A DNA stretch of 64,000 nucleotides. Origin: Cinnamomum chago (taxonomy: Eukaryota > Streptophyta > Magnoliopsida > Laurales > Lauraceae). Under the pieces are notes generated by a model. That model saw only the letters and a program-made list of their open reading frames with translations, was not told the DNA's origin and made no database searches. Shown piece by piece: positions 13,701 to 21,080 of this stretch. Positions within the stretch are counted from its first letter, which is position 1, and each line of letters begins with the position of its first letter. The DNA is taken from assembly GCA_038049695.1 (NCBI GenBank), contig CP142452.1:78767501-78831500 (forward strand), given 5' to 3'. The translations under genes were made by a program, and so were the position numbers.

Positions 13701-16700
13701 TGAACTTCAAGACCTAAAAAGTATGTGAGAGGCCCTAAGTCTTTCATATGAAAAGATTCATGTAAGGAAGCTTGGAGATGAGTGATCATGCCAGAATCTG
13801 TCCCAGATATGATGATATCATCCACGTATACCAAGAGGACAGTAATCCCATTTGAGGAGCGATGCAGGAACATAGAAGGATCCGAGGCACTTTGAGAGAA
13901 CTGTAGGTGAAGGAGAGCATCCCGAAATTTCTCAAACCAAGCGCGCGGAGCTTGCTTAAGACCATATAGAGAGCGTCGTAAGCGCGCACAATCACCTGCC
14001 GAGACACCCGCAACTCCTTGAGGAAGCCGCATATAGACTTCTTCCTTGAGATCGCCATGAAGGAAAGCATTCTTGACATCAAATTGATAAAGAGGCCATG
14101 AGTGGGAAGCAGCAATGGCCAGAACAGTCCGGATTGTGGTCATTTTTGCCACTGGAGCAAATGTTTCTTCATAGTCATACCATATTCCTGTTGGTTGCCC
14201 AATGCGACTAACCGTGCTTTATAGCGATCCAACGAGCCATCGGCCTTAAGTTTGACGGAGAAAACCCATTTGCAACCGATAGGTCTTGCAGAGGAGGGGC
14301 ATGGAACAATATCCCAAGTATGATTCTGCTGCAGTGCATCTAATTCTTCGTGCATAGCCTTTCGCCAACAGTCATGCTTAACCGCCTGTGAGTAAGAAGT
14401 AGGAATAGTAATGGAAGAAAGGGTAGCAAGCAAGGAAGTGTGAGTGAACCCATATTTGTCTGGAGGCTTAGAGACACGAGTAGAGCGGCGAAGTGGAGGT
14501 GGAGGTGCAGCATCAGGGGATGAAGCGGGGGCAAGATCAGGTGCCGGCGAGGGATCCGGAGGGGGAGGCAGTTGTGGAACATCTTTGTGACGACGACGTT
14601 CATAAACAATTAGTGGAGAAGAGAGCGTGTCAGAAAAATCTGGTAGACGAGAAAATGAAGGTAAATCCGAGAAATGTGTAGAAAAAAACTTTTGATTTTC
14701 AAAAAAAGTAACATTTCGAGAAATTCTAATACGGTTGATCGCAGGATCAAAACATATATACCCCTTCTGGTGAGATGCGTAGCCAAGGAACGCACATTTG
14801 GCTGACTAAGCTGTTAATTTGGTACGTTCAGTAGGAGGAAGATGAACAAAACACACACATCCAAAGATGCGCATGTGGGTGTAAGAAGGATCCTTATGAA
14901 AGAGACGAAAGTATGGTGTATGATTGTGGAGGCGAGAGGATGGTAAGCGATTGATTAAGTGAACCGCAGTGGCTAAGGCTTCGGGCCAAAATCTCGCGGG
15001 AACTGATGATTCTAAGAGAAGAGAACGAACAGTATCTAGAAGATGTCTGTTTTTTCGTTCTGCAACTCCGTTCTGTTGAGGGGTATAAGGGCACGATCGC
15101 TGCGATAAGATCCCGTGTTGTTGCAAAAAAGTTTGAAATTGATGAGACATATATTCCCCTCCAGAATCAGATCGGAGAATTTTTATGCGAGCAGAAAACT
15201 GATTTTCAACATATGCCAAATTTTTTTGAAAAACATCAAAGACTTCAGATTTAGTGTGCAAGAAATATACCCATGTGAATCTACTATGATCATAAATAAA
15301 AGTAACAAAATATTTGAACTGTGTGTGAGAGATTACCGGAGTAATCCCCTAGACATCACTATGAATAATGTCAAAGCAATTAGAAGCCATAGTAGAGTTT
15401 GAGGGAAAGGGAAGAACTTTGCTTTTTCCAAGTTTGCAAACAGAACACTCATCAGAAATATGACTAAAAGAAATTGCATTTTTATTAAGACTACCAGTGT
15501 TTAACATCAAAGATAACAGTTTTGAATGAGGATGGCCTAATCTATTATGCCAGAGCCTCCAAACATCTTGCGGAGAAAAACATGAAAAAGCAGAAATCTG
15601 GTTATTCTGAGAGATAGGCATAACAAGAGGAAACAAGCGTCCACACTTAGGCCCCTTCGCGATCACCATCCCCGACACTGGATCCTGCACAACACAACCA
15701 GAGCGAGAAAAGGAAACATCACAATTATCATCAACAAGTTGTCCAACAGACAGAAGATTCGTGGTGAGGTGTGGAGATAGAAAGACATTTGTGAGAGGTA
15801 ATGAATGAATGATATCACCAGTGGCTGTAATGGGAAGCTTTTGACCATCAGCAGTATGAACTTGCAAATTGCCATTGTATGGTTGCAGGTTAGTAAGATG
15901 AGAGGGGGAGGAGGTCATGTGATTGGAAGCTCCAGAATCAATAAACCATATGGAGGAGGAGGATTGGTGGTTACCTGAAATGCCAAGTGCAGAGAAGGCA
16001 TTTATGATCATTTGTTGAATAAGCTCAGGGGTGATCTGAGGAGCAGTATTGGAGGCAGTAGGTGCTGAAGCCATGACCGGTGTTGAAGGACTGTCACTGG
16101 AAGTAGTAGCATCAGCAGCGTTGACATGATATGCCCGTGGAGTGCGATTCTGTGGTCGCCTTCTGCAATCACTAATGACGTGACCATTGGATTTGCAGTA
16201 ATTACAAAACTTGGTCTTACACTGTGAAGCATAGTGTCCATAACTCTTACAGCCAAAACATTGGATTTTGCTGAGATCCCGTGCAGGGGTTTGTCCTTTA
16301 GCAGTAGACGCAGGACTGTGGGAGACACCCGGGTTGTAACTGGCAATGGCAGGATATGCAACACTAGAAGAGGTTCCTGAGAACTGTTGCTTCAAAGCAT
16401 GCTGAGTAAGCTGACTTTGTTCCTCTCGCAAGAGTTCATGAAGGCACTCATTCAGGGATAGAGATGGAACTCGGCTCATCAGATTAGAACGAATGATCTC
16501 ATATTCGGATCTTAATTTCATGAGAAACTGATCTCGATGAGAAGTTGCCTGTAATTGTTGTATTTCAGAAAGAGCTACCTCAGAGACATGGAGGTATTTG
16601 ATTTCATCATACTCTGCCCACAGATTAAGAAAACCCGTATAATAGTCCTGGATGGAAGAAGTGCCTTGGGAATATTGAGCAATCTCCAGTTCAAGTTGGT

Positions 16701-19700
16701 ATTGTCGGGCAGAATTCCCTTGGTGATACACTTGTTTCAGATATTCCCACATCTCCTTGGATGTCTTGTACGGTTTGAGGTTCAAGATATATTGTGGTTC
16801 CACAGAACCAAGAATCCATGTTTTGATCTTGGCATCTTTGGTATTCCAAGAAAGAATTTTTTTCTCATCCTCCTTAGGTCGTGGATCCCATCCTTCAACT
16901 AGTCCCCACATCTCCTTTCCTTCAAGATATACTTGAAGTTGATAGGACCAGGAAGTATAATTTTTCCCATTAAATTTGATCAATGTAATTTCATGTTTAT
17001 CCATGTCAGTAATCTTATCAGATCCCTTAAGACAGCACACAGCAGCAATAGAAGATAGCAGATGCAGTAACAGAAGAGTCCAAGTAGAACCAGACCACAG
17101 ATTGCAAAAAATTGCACAAAAAAACAGCCCAGGCGACCAAAAAAATTGGAGTGATAGCCTGACGTGGGTCCCACAGAAAGATCTGAATGGTGATCAGACC
17201 AGTAGCTAGAGACTAGGAGAGAATTTCCTTTCCAGCAGTCCAAGTTTTATCCAGATCGGATCTGAATCAAAGATTTTGTACGGTGGTGATAAAAACTATT
17301 TAAAGAAAGTGATTAACCACAAGAAGGAGCAAACCGCCTACCTCTGCTCACTGAAAATTGCTGAAAAAATCTCTAAAATAACCAGGAATGATGGACGACC
17401 AAGGCTGGGTTGAAACTTGTGGACTGTGAGATGATCGTAGGTGGGCCACCAGTTGATCAGATGAAGAAACAGCCACGAGATGCCTCTGCAGAGCACAGAT
17501 CCTTGATCTGAGTGAAGAAATCCTCAACCAATATCCTCAATCACCAGAGGAAGCAGACGACCAGAATGGTTGCAATGGTTTGGCTTACTAATGTTGATCT
17601 AGGGTGGGCTACTTGTGATCACACCTTGATCTGACGACTTCCAATGCTTGGAAGATGAAGAAAAATACCCAGAGAGTCTCTCAGAGACTATGACAACTTC
17701 CAGCACTTGGAAGATGGCTCAGACACACATAGCTCTGATACCATGTGAAAGGTAGCAAGGGAAGAAGAGACAATATTCTCTGTGAATTCGATGATCCCTT
17801 TGAGGGTCTCATTCTTTGATTATATAGATACAAGTTGCTATAAGTGTTACAGGAATTGAGGCAATTAGCTAAATTACAATCATTCTATTCTAATTAGATC
17901 TCCTAATAAGGCAGGAAATAAAATACATAGCTGTACAACCGATGCTTATTTTGACCCACAAGTTGGGCCTTTTCTGCCATGGGTTGTGACCCACTGACCC
18001 ATTGGACCATGACCCACTAACCCACTTGACAATTCTAGTTAGTTTCTTTTATTTAATCCTTTTTAGGGACAAGAGAGCAGCGATAAATGGGCTGACTTTT
18101 ACACAACAGATATATATTACATTTCTTTTCTTCTTTAATTTATCTCATTGTCCATCGCCAAATAACATACACTTAACAACAGAAGAGTCGCCTCTTTGAT
18201 TTGAAATAATCATCATGATGACACATGAAAATTGTTTTAGGCTTGTGCCCCCGTGAACATAAATCATGAGAAAACACTGCAGACTACAGGGCTTAATGCC
18301 CCAAAGGATCCCTGATCTTGAACAAGTACAATAATACATAAGTCCCCTCTCCAGAGCAGGCCATCAGTGGGCCTTTCATTCCATGTAAGAAAAATGGTGA
18401 CTCTGGCATTCTACTGATATGCAGGTCCCAAGGGCTGACTGTGGAGCCCTTCTTATTCCTCAAGCCCAGTCAATCTGCATAAAGTGTTATTTTAGATATC
18501 AACCTTTTCTATATTGAGTTCATTTTCATTAATTCTATCACCACAATCATCATTGTCTTTATTTTGTCTTCGTTTATCAAATTAATTGTTTGAGTTAGGG
18601 AAGTGAGATCTGCTAGAGGGAAAGGGAGGGGCATTCCACAATCGCTTCGTGCATTTGCTCGTGTGCTAGCTGCCACCTCCCTGCAAGGTGTGCACTCTAC
18701 TTATTTCTGTTTATGATTTTCCTTTTGCTGTAAGCCTTTAACTATAAAAAATGATCTAGATCTTGTCCACAAAGCACATCTTGCTGCTGTGTCACAAACA
18801 TGAGGTTGTATATTAGATTCGGATTTACAAAAATGATGGAAAATTTTCTCCTCTCATCAGAGTTGAAAGATCTGGCCACAGAAGCAGCTCAGAGTGATGG
18901 TCGACTCGCTCGACGTCCTTTGAAAGATAGAAATAAGGAGATTGAAGCGCATCGATTATTGCTTTCAGAGATTACACTTATGATTCAAGAATATGATGCT
19001 TCTATTAAGGTAAACTATACATTATTGATTGTGAGCTAAGGCAACTAAAAATAGTACAAGACAATTAAAAGAATACCAGAGATTTGGGTGATTGCTTATA
19101 AACAGTGCCATTTTTTTCCCTTTATGGGAAGGGAGGTCAACCGGGACATTTTTTTCTTTTATATGGCAAATAATATAGAGAAATGATCTTGTGGAAACTG
19201 TGATTCAACTGTCTTAAGGTTTCTTTTTGTTCCATTAAATTTTACTATTGATAATTGTCTATTAAAATAATACTTTGATAAAGATACTGCTGTCTTCAAG
19301 GGAAAGAAATTTCAGAATTGCCTTTTCTCTTCAAAGAGTCACTCTCACTCTCACTTTCCTTTCTAAAAAATAATTAGAACTCAGATGTAAAAGTGATGCA
19401 GGACAGACCCATGGTCCCCCATGGGCCACCCGCCAATCGGCTCAACACATCCATCGCGACCAGATCTTTGGGCCTAGCCCACCTACGTGTCTAATTTATT
19501 TTATTTAGGGTGTTTATTGCTTATGTTTTAAGTTATTTTTGTTTTTATTTAAATCTTGGTCGTTGATTGGTTGAGATGGCCAGGATTAGTTTTAGGTTTT
19601 TCCCTCTTCTTATATAATGCATTGTAATGCCTCTTTGGCAAGTAGACAATGATTAATGAAAATATATATATTGATTGATTTTGGGGTTTCCCAAGTTATC

Positions 19701-21080
19701 TCTTCTTCCTCGCCTGCGATGGGGAGTTTGGCGTAAGGCCAATTTTCATGCGAAAGCTTGAGCTCCACCCTCCATCTCTACCTGCCCCGCACTTGGTACC
19801 CCGCTCTGCATAAAAAAGAGTGAGAATTCATTACGTTATTATTGATCTTTGATGTCGTGTTACATGGTGCAACTCATCACGGAACATGTGCCTCAATGTA
19901 CAAGCCAAATCAACTAAAGCTACTGTGAATCTCCTACAAAATCACTTAGAACAGGCAAGGAATTCAATTAGAACTCAGATGCATAAGAGCTATACATGCC
20001 ATGCGTATACATTATGCAACTCATCACCAAACAAGTGACTTACGTGTACAATTCAAACCACTCAAAGTTGCTCCATTTTCTTAATCATCCATCTAATCTA
20101 TTGGAATTTCTTTACCGACCATTATGTCTCCCCATCCTTTTTACCTACTGAAATGGATGAGATCGTTTCATCAACTCGTATTGGAATTATGGTCAATCGA
20201 CAGTGCCCCCATGACTTGGTTTTGAATTGATCTACATTCACATACCATATGTTGTGTGGTGTACATTATGTCATGGTGTATACATTCAGTGGCGGACCTA
20301 AGATTTTCATATATGTGGGGCGGACTTTCATTGCAAAAGATGGTCAATTGAAAATTTCAATCGTTGTTCTACTATACTCTTTGCGTTAGCTCTCCAATTG
20401 TAAGGCCGCTCAGCTTGCAAGCCGTGGATTGCTATGGCTGCCTCCCTCTTTGCAATGGTGAAAACAGTCCAATTCGAAAAAAGAAATTGGCTCTGCCCGG
20501 GCCTTTAATCAGAAACCCCTTCTTGACCTTACCCTTTCTTTATTTCTTTCCTTAATCATTTCTTTCTCATTCACCTCACCCAAAAAGTAAAGGACAAACC
20601 TAACAAAGAGAGAGACCGCACTAGCTCAAAGGGTGGGGTGGGATTGATTTTGAAGCTGGGCCATGGGCCATACAGTCAGTAGCCGATCATGGGCGTTTTT
20701 CTAATCGCATGGGCGCGACCGCACCACATGCTACAATGTGGGTCCACCCCTGTATACTTTATGCTATAATTAGGATTTGGATTGCTATAAACGTATACCA
20801 CATCCAGTGACTTTCCTCATTTATCATATTGAACATGGAGACAGTAGTCTAGCCATTGTTGTGATGGGATTACTCGTCCTGCTTTTCACCTGAGAGAACC
20901 ATGGAATAGTGTTAATACTTATGAACTTTTTGTTGTTTACAGTCACTGGAGTACAGGAATTCTCACACCACTAATAGCCGATTTGCTCTTCGACGGCAAA
21001 TGGCAAGAGATCTTCTTACAGGTGAACTTAGAGTCCTGAAATCTGCATCTGCATGGCTCATAAATTACTGCCCCCCCTAA
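487..21080 (+). CDS. SET-domain protein methyltransferase (Rubisco LSMT-like), 3' part, 7 exons
   Basis: Gene assembled from exons with GT–AG borders and compatible phases: 487-567, 3160-3195, 5476-5559, 7845-7969, 18599-18687, 18861-19009 and 20943-21080 (TAA stop). They join into about 233 residues. The first exons hold the C-terminal SET motifs (FADFLNHDG, then VFISYGKFSNATLLLDFGF), and the rest matches the helical Rubisco-LSMT substrate-binding region. Family knowledge: these enzymes transfer methyl from S-adenosylmethionine to protein lysine, and plant members are often plastid-targeted. The real substrate cannot be inferred here. The 5' end (transit peptide, most of SET) lies before the window. 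Total intron length is about 20 kb, mostly repeats, including an antisense Copia in the fourth intron seen. The joined frame has no stop or frameshift, so the gene looks functional. Confidence 0.88.
568..3159 (+). other. SET gene intron carrying a TRIM element
   Basis: Noncoding apart from the TRIM at 1386-1607. A GAT/GGT-rich simple stretch lies near 1627-1665. At about 2414 a TGTCACATCCTGAATCCGGG string resembles the start of a plant LTR, but I found no matching second end. Confidence 0.6.
1386..1607 (-). mobile_element. TRIM (miniature LTR retrotransposon), complete
   Basis: Two 65 bp direct repeats (1386-1450 and 1543-1607), both starting TGTTAATAACC. The right copy ends AACA and the left copy ATA. 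The 92 bp interior starts next to the left repeat with a C-run, CTCCCCCTTG, which is a polypurine tract on the - strand. It ends next to the right repeat with GGCTCCAATACTA, a degenerate initiator-Met-tRNA primer-binding site on the - strand. Flanks are GGGAT (1381-1385) and GGGTT (1608-1612), a 5 bp target duplication with one mismatch. There is no coding capacity, so mobilisation would need another element's proteins. Confidence 0.8.
3160..3195 (+). CDS. SET gene micro-exon
   Basis: A 12-codon exon encoding AIADRDYDSGDQ, flanked by AG and GT. It continues the SET domain (the segment before the YG motif) and is far too short to be seen as an open frame on its own. Confidence 0.85.
3196..5475 (+). 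other. SET gene intron carrying the palindromic TRIM cluster
   Basis: Noncoding sequence with an A-rich run near 4190-4230 and the TRIM-like cluster at 4839-5310. Open frames here are short and show no recognisable protein. Confidence 0.6.
4839..5310 (-). mobile_element. nested cluster of TRIM-like elements with near-palindromic LTRs
   Basis: The unit at 4839-4912 starts TGTCAAGTCTGACTAGCC and ends TCTCGACA. Its second half is close to the reverse complement of its first half, centred on CTTAAGCTTTTG. LTR-start fragments recur at 4997, 5089 and 5274. Each is directly preceded by TCTGATACCA or a variant, which is the - strand primer-binding site for initiator Met-tRNA. Spacer modules repeat the text GACCTGG...AATAATGCCTCCC. 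This looks like successive insertions or template-switch multimers of one TRIM family, now degraded. Confidence 0.6.
5476..5559 (+). CDS. SET gene exon with the YG motif
   Basis: A 28-codon phase-0 exon starting VFISYGKFSNATLLLDFGF and ending in NIHDQ before GTAGG. The tyrosine of ISYG is the conserved active-site tyrosine of SET enzymes. The S/N-x-x-L-L-x-x-F/Y-G-F tail is typical of the Rubisco LSMT group. Confidence 0.88.
5656..6410. mobile_element. degenerate non-autonomous hAT-like element
   Basis: The left end reads TAGAGCTGCCAATGGGCC and the right end, reverse-complemented, TAAGGCTGTCAATAAA, an imperfect terminal inverted repeat of about 14 bp. The flanks ATCACATC and ATCAAATG agree at 6 of 8 positions, as expected for an aged 8 bp hAT target duplication. 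The interior is rich in GGCCT/GGGCC words near both ends. Confidence 0.45.
7671..7742. repeat. (CT)n(CA)n compound microsatellite
   Basis: About 19 CT units followed by about 17 CA units, about 100 bp upstream of the exon at 7845. Confidence 0.97.
7845..7969 (+). CDS. SET gene exon, start of substrate-binding domain
   Basis: A 125 bp exon starting VEIWMCVPPHDPLHTMKVEL and ending in phase 2 before GTCGG. It opens the C-terminal helical domain. The next exon is 10.6 kb downstream. Confidence 0.85.
8990..9302 (+). mobile_element. short Helitron-like element
   Basis: The 3' end shows the hairpin ACCTGTGCTGAGCACGGGT (9273-9291), then seven bases and CTAG (9299-9302), followed by T. This is the Helitron 3' signature. 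The 5' part contains AGGTTTTTGGATTGAATTT and GACCGTC, also present at 47,935-47,965 upstream of another such end, so the two are one family. The exact 5' border is uncertain, and no Rep/helicase coding is present. Confidence 0.55.
10468..11320. mobile_element. MITE copy 1 (GGGTCGTTTGTTTG ends)
   Basis: The left end GGGGTCGTTTGTTTGC and the right end (reverse complement GGGTTGTTTGCTTC) form imperfect terminal inverted repeats. The interior carries many ACATATG/GCATGTG-like words and a GGTGTGAAAATG motif. It is related along its length to the copy at 11,654. No clear target-site duplication, so the superfamily is unassigned. Confidence 0.6.
11654..12484. mobile_element. MITE copy 2 with internal tandem duplication
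   Basis: Starts GGGGTCATTTGTTTG and ends CAAACGAACCC, matching copy 1 334 bp upstream. Motifs shared with copy 1 in the same order include GGTGATTTTGA-AAACATGG (with one change) and TGTGTTTCACAT. It contains a direct repeat of about 140 bp that copy 1 lacks. Confidence 0.6.
11813..12098. repeat. two ~140 bp direct repeats inside MITE copy 2
   Basis: A block starting GTGAAAGTGATT and ending near CCATTTTGT occurs at about 11,813-11,956 and again at about 11,957-12,098. Both contain CAATAGAGTCTCTTATGCGG and a pair of TTCCTGTGGG-CCCCAT segments. Confidence 0.8.
12577..12864 (-). repeat. Copia 3' LTR
   Basis: 288 bp, from TGTGAAAGG to CTTGACA on the + strand. It directly follows ATTCT and is followed inward by the polypurine tract. 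It matches the other LTR except for one base. Confidence 0.95.
12865..12877 (-). promoter_or_regulatory. Copia polypurine tract
   Basis: A run of seven C then TC on the + strand, TTTGAGGGGGGG on the element's strand, adjacent to the 3' LTR. This is the plus-strand DNA priming site. Confidence 0.85.
12872..14176 (-). pseudogene. Copia reverse transcriptase and RNase H
   Basis: Open frame after the frameshift. Motifs in order are YQFDVKNAFLHGDL, LYGLKQAPRAW, the catalytic LLVYVDDIIISG, and RNase H DSDWAGCPDSRRSTTGW, KSSTEAEYRAM and TKHIEV...ADIFTKGL. The domain is full length with catalytic residues present. It ends within 10 bp of the polypurine tract, as is normal for Copia. Confidence 0.94.
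14140..14805 (-). pseudogene. Copia integrase C-terminal region and start of reverse transcriptase
   Basis: Same frame as the two upstream segments. The text runs through a Pro-rich linker (around 14,480-14,560) to the start of RT: WRKAMHEELDALQQNHTW, then GCKWVFSVKLKADGSLDRYK. A one-base loss near 14,177 shifts the frame, and reading ends at TGA 14,140-14,142. RT resumes in the next frame. Confidence 0.9.
14806..15348 (-). pseudogene. Copia integrase core segment
   Basis: Continues the gag frame after the TAG. It carries the remaining integrase residues: Asp in LRSDSGGEYMS and Glu in GVAERKNRHLLD, with the TPQQNG motif between them. It ends at a second in-frame TAG (14,806-14,808), after which the frame again stays open. 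Both stops fall inside the expected polyprotein, so neither is a natural end. Confidence 0.92.
15349..17004 (-). pseudogene. Copia gag–protease–GAG-pre-integrase segment
   Basis: The open frame begins at the ATG at 17,004 (MDKHEITLIKFNGKNYTSW); an upstream GTG also keeps the frame open. It has a UBN2-type gag domain, then two zinc knuckles of C-x2-C-x4-H-x4-C form (about residues 248-261, CFGCKSYGHYASQC, and 266-279, CNYCKSNGHVISDC). An aspartic protease motif, WFIDSGASNHM, is near residue 352. The pre-integrase HNRLGHPHSK...CSVCKLGK is near residue 480. The frame ends at TAG (15,349-15,351) straight after IIHSDV, at the first catalytic Asp of integrase. This is a premature stop, since the same frame reopens downstream. 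Confidence 0.93.
17732..17743 (-). promoter_or_regulatory. Copia primer-binding site
   Basis: GCTCTGATACCA on the + strand, that is TGGTATCAGAGC on the element's strand. This is complementary to the 3' end of initiator Met-tRNA, the usual Copia primer, and lies flush against the LTR. Confidence 0.92.
17744..18031 (-). repeat. Copia 5' LTR
   Basis: 288 bp. Its inner edge touches the primer-binding site, and its outer edge is followed by ATTCT, the second copy of the target-site duplication. Confidence 0.95.
18037..18598 (+). other. remainder of the 10.6 kb SET gene intron
   Basis: AT-rich intron sequence between the Copia target duplication and the exon at 18,599. No feature recognised. Confidence 0.6.
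18599..18687 (+). CDS. SET gene exon downstream of the Copia insertion
   Basis: An 89 bp exon that completes the split Arg codon, then reads EVRSARGKGRGIPQSLRAFA and on to ATSLQ, ending in phase 1 before GTGTGC. It lies 562 bp past the Copia target-site duplication. Confidence 0.83.
18861..19009 (+). CDS. SET gene exon, helical domain
   Basis: A 149 bp exon starting ELKDLATEAAQSDGRLARRP and ending in DASIK before GTAAAC. It joins in frame to the previous exon. A Met codon at 18,800 in the upstream intron also opens this frame but is not needed for the gene model. Confidence 0.86.
19010..20942 (+). other. last SET gene intron, with a hAT element and a possible solo LTR
   Basis: Contains the hAT MITE at 20,287-20,752. 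A stretch from about 19,397 (TGCAGGACAGACC) to about 19,811 (CCGCTCTGCA) has TG...CA-type ends and a TATA-like TTATATAATGC near 19,610. It may be a solo LTR, but no target-site duplication is convincing. Confidence 0.5.
20287..20752. mobile_element. non-autonomous hAT MITE with target-site duplication
   Basis: Left end CAGTGGCGGACC and right end (reverse complement) CAGGGGTGGACCC, the common plant hAT terminus. Flanks are TATACATT (20,279-20,286) and TATACTTT (20,753-20,760), an 8 bp duplication with one mismatch. The 466 bp body has no transposase. It lies in the last SET gene intron, 190 bp before the terminal exon. Confidence 0.82.
20943..21080 (+). CDS. SET gene terminal exon
   Basis: A 46-codon last exon beginning SLEYRNSHTTNSRFALRRQM and ending INYCPP-TAA. 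The final codons sit in a run of seven C, followed by the 3' UTR. Confidence 0.86.
   Translation, partial: SLEYRNSHTTNSRFALRRQMARDLLTGELRVLKSASAWLINYCPP

Larger units (their letters stand above)
12577..18031 (-). mobile_element. full-length Copia LTR retrotransposon, recent, antisense to the host gene
   Basis: A 5,455 bp element with identical-length LTRs (288 bp each) that differ at one base, T at 12,678 against C in the other copy. Ends are TG...CA. The target-site duplication is ATTCT at 12,572-12,576 and 18,032-18,036. On the - strand the order is LTR, primer-binding site, gag, protease, integrase, RT, RNase H, polypurine tract, LTR; integrase before RT defines Copia. The polyprotein has two in-frame stops and one frameshift, so this copy is probably not autonomous although intact in structure. 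It sits in an intron of the SET-domain gene. Confidence 0.96.

Noticed and set aside
19397..19811. Possible solo LTR with TATA-like motif
   Set aside because: TG...CA-type ends are present, but no convincing 5 bp target duplication; kept only as a note in the intron entry.
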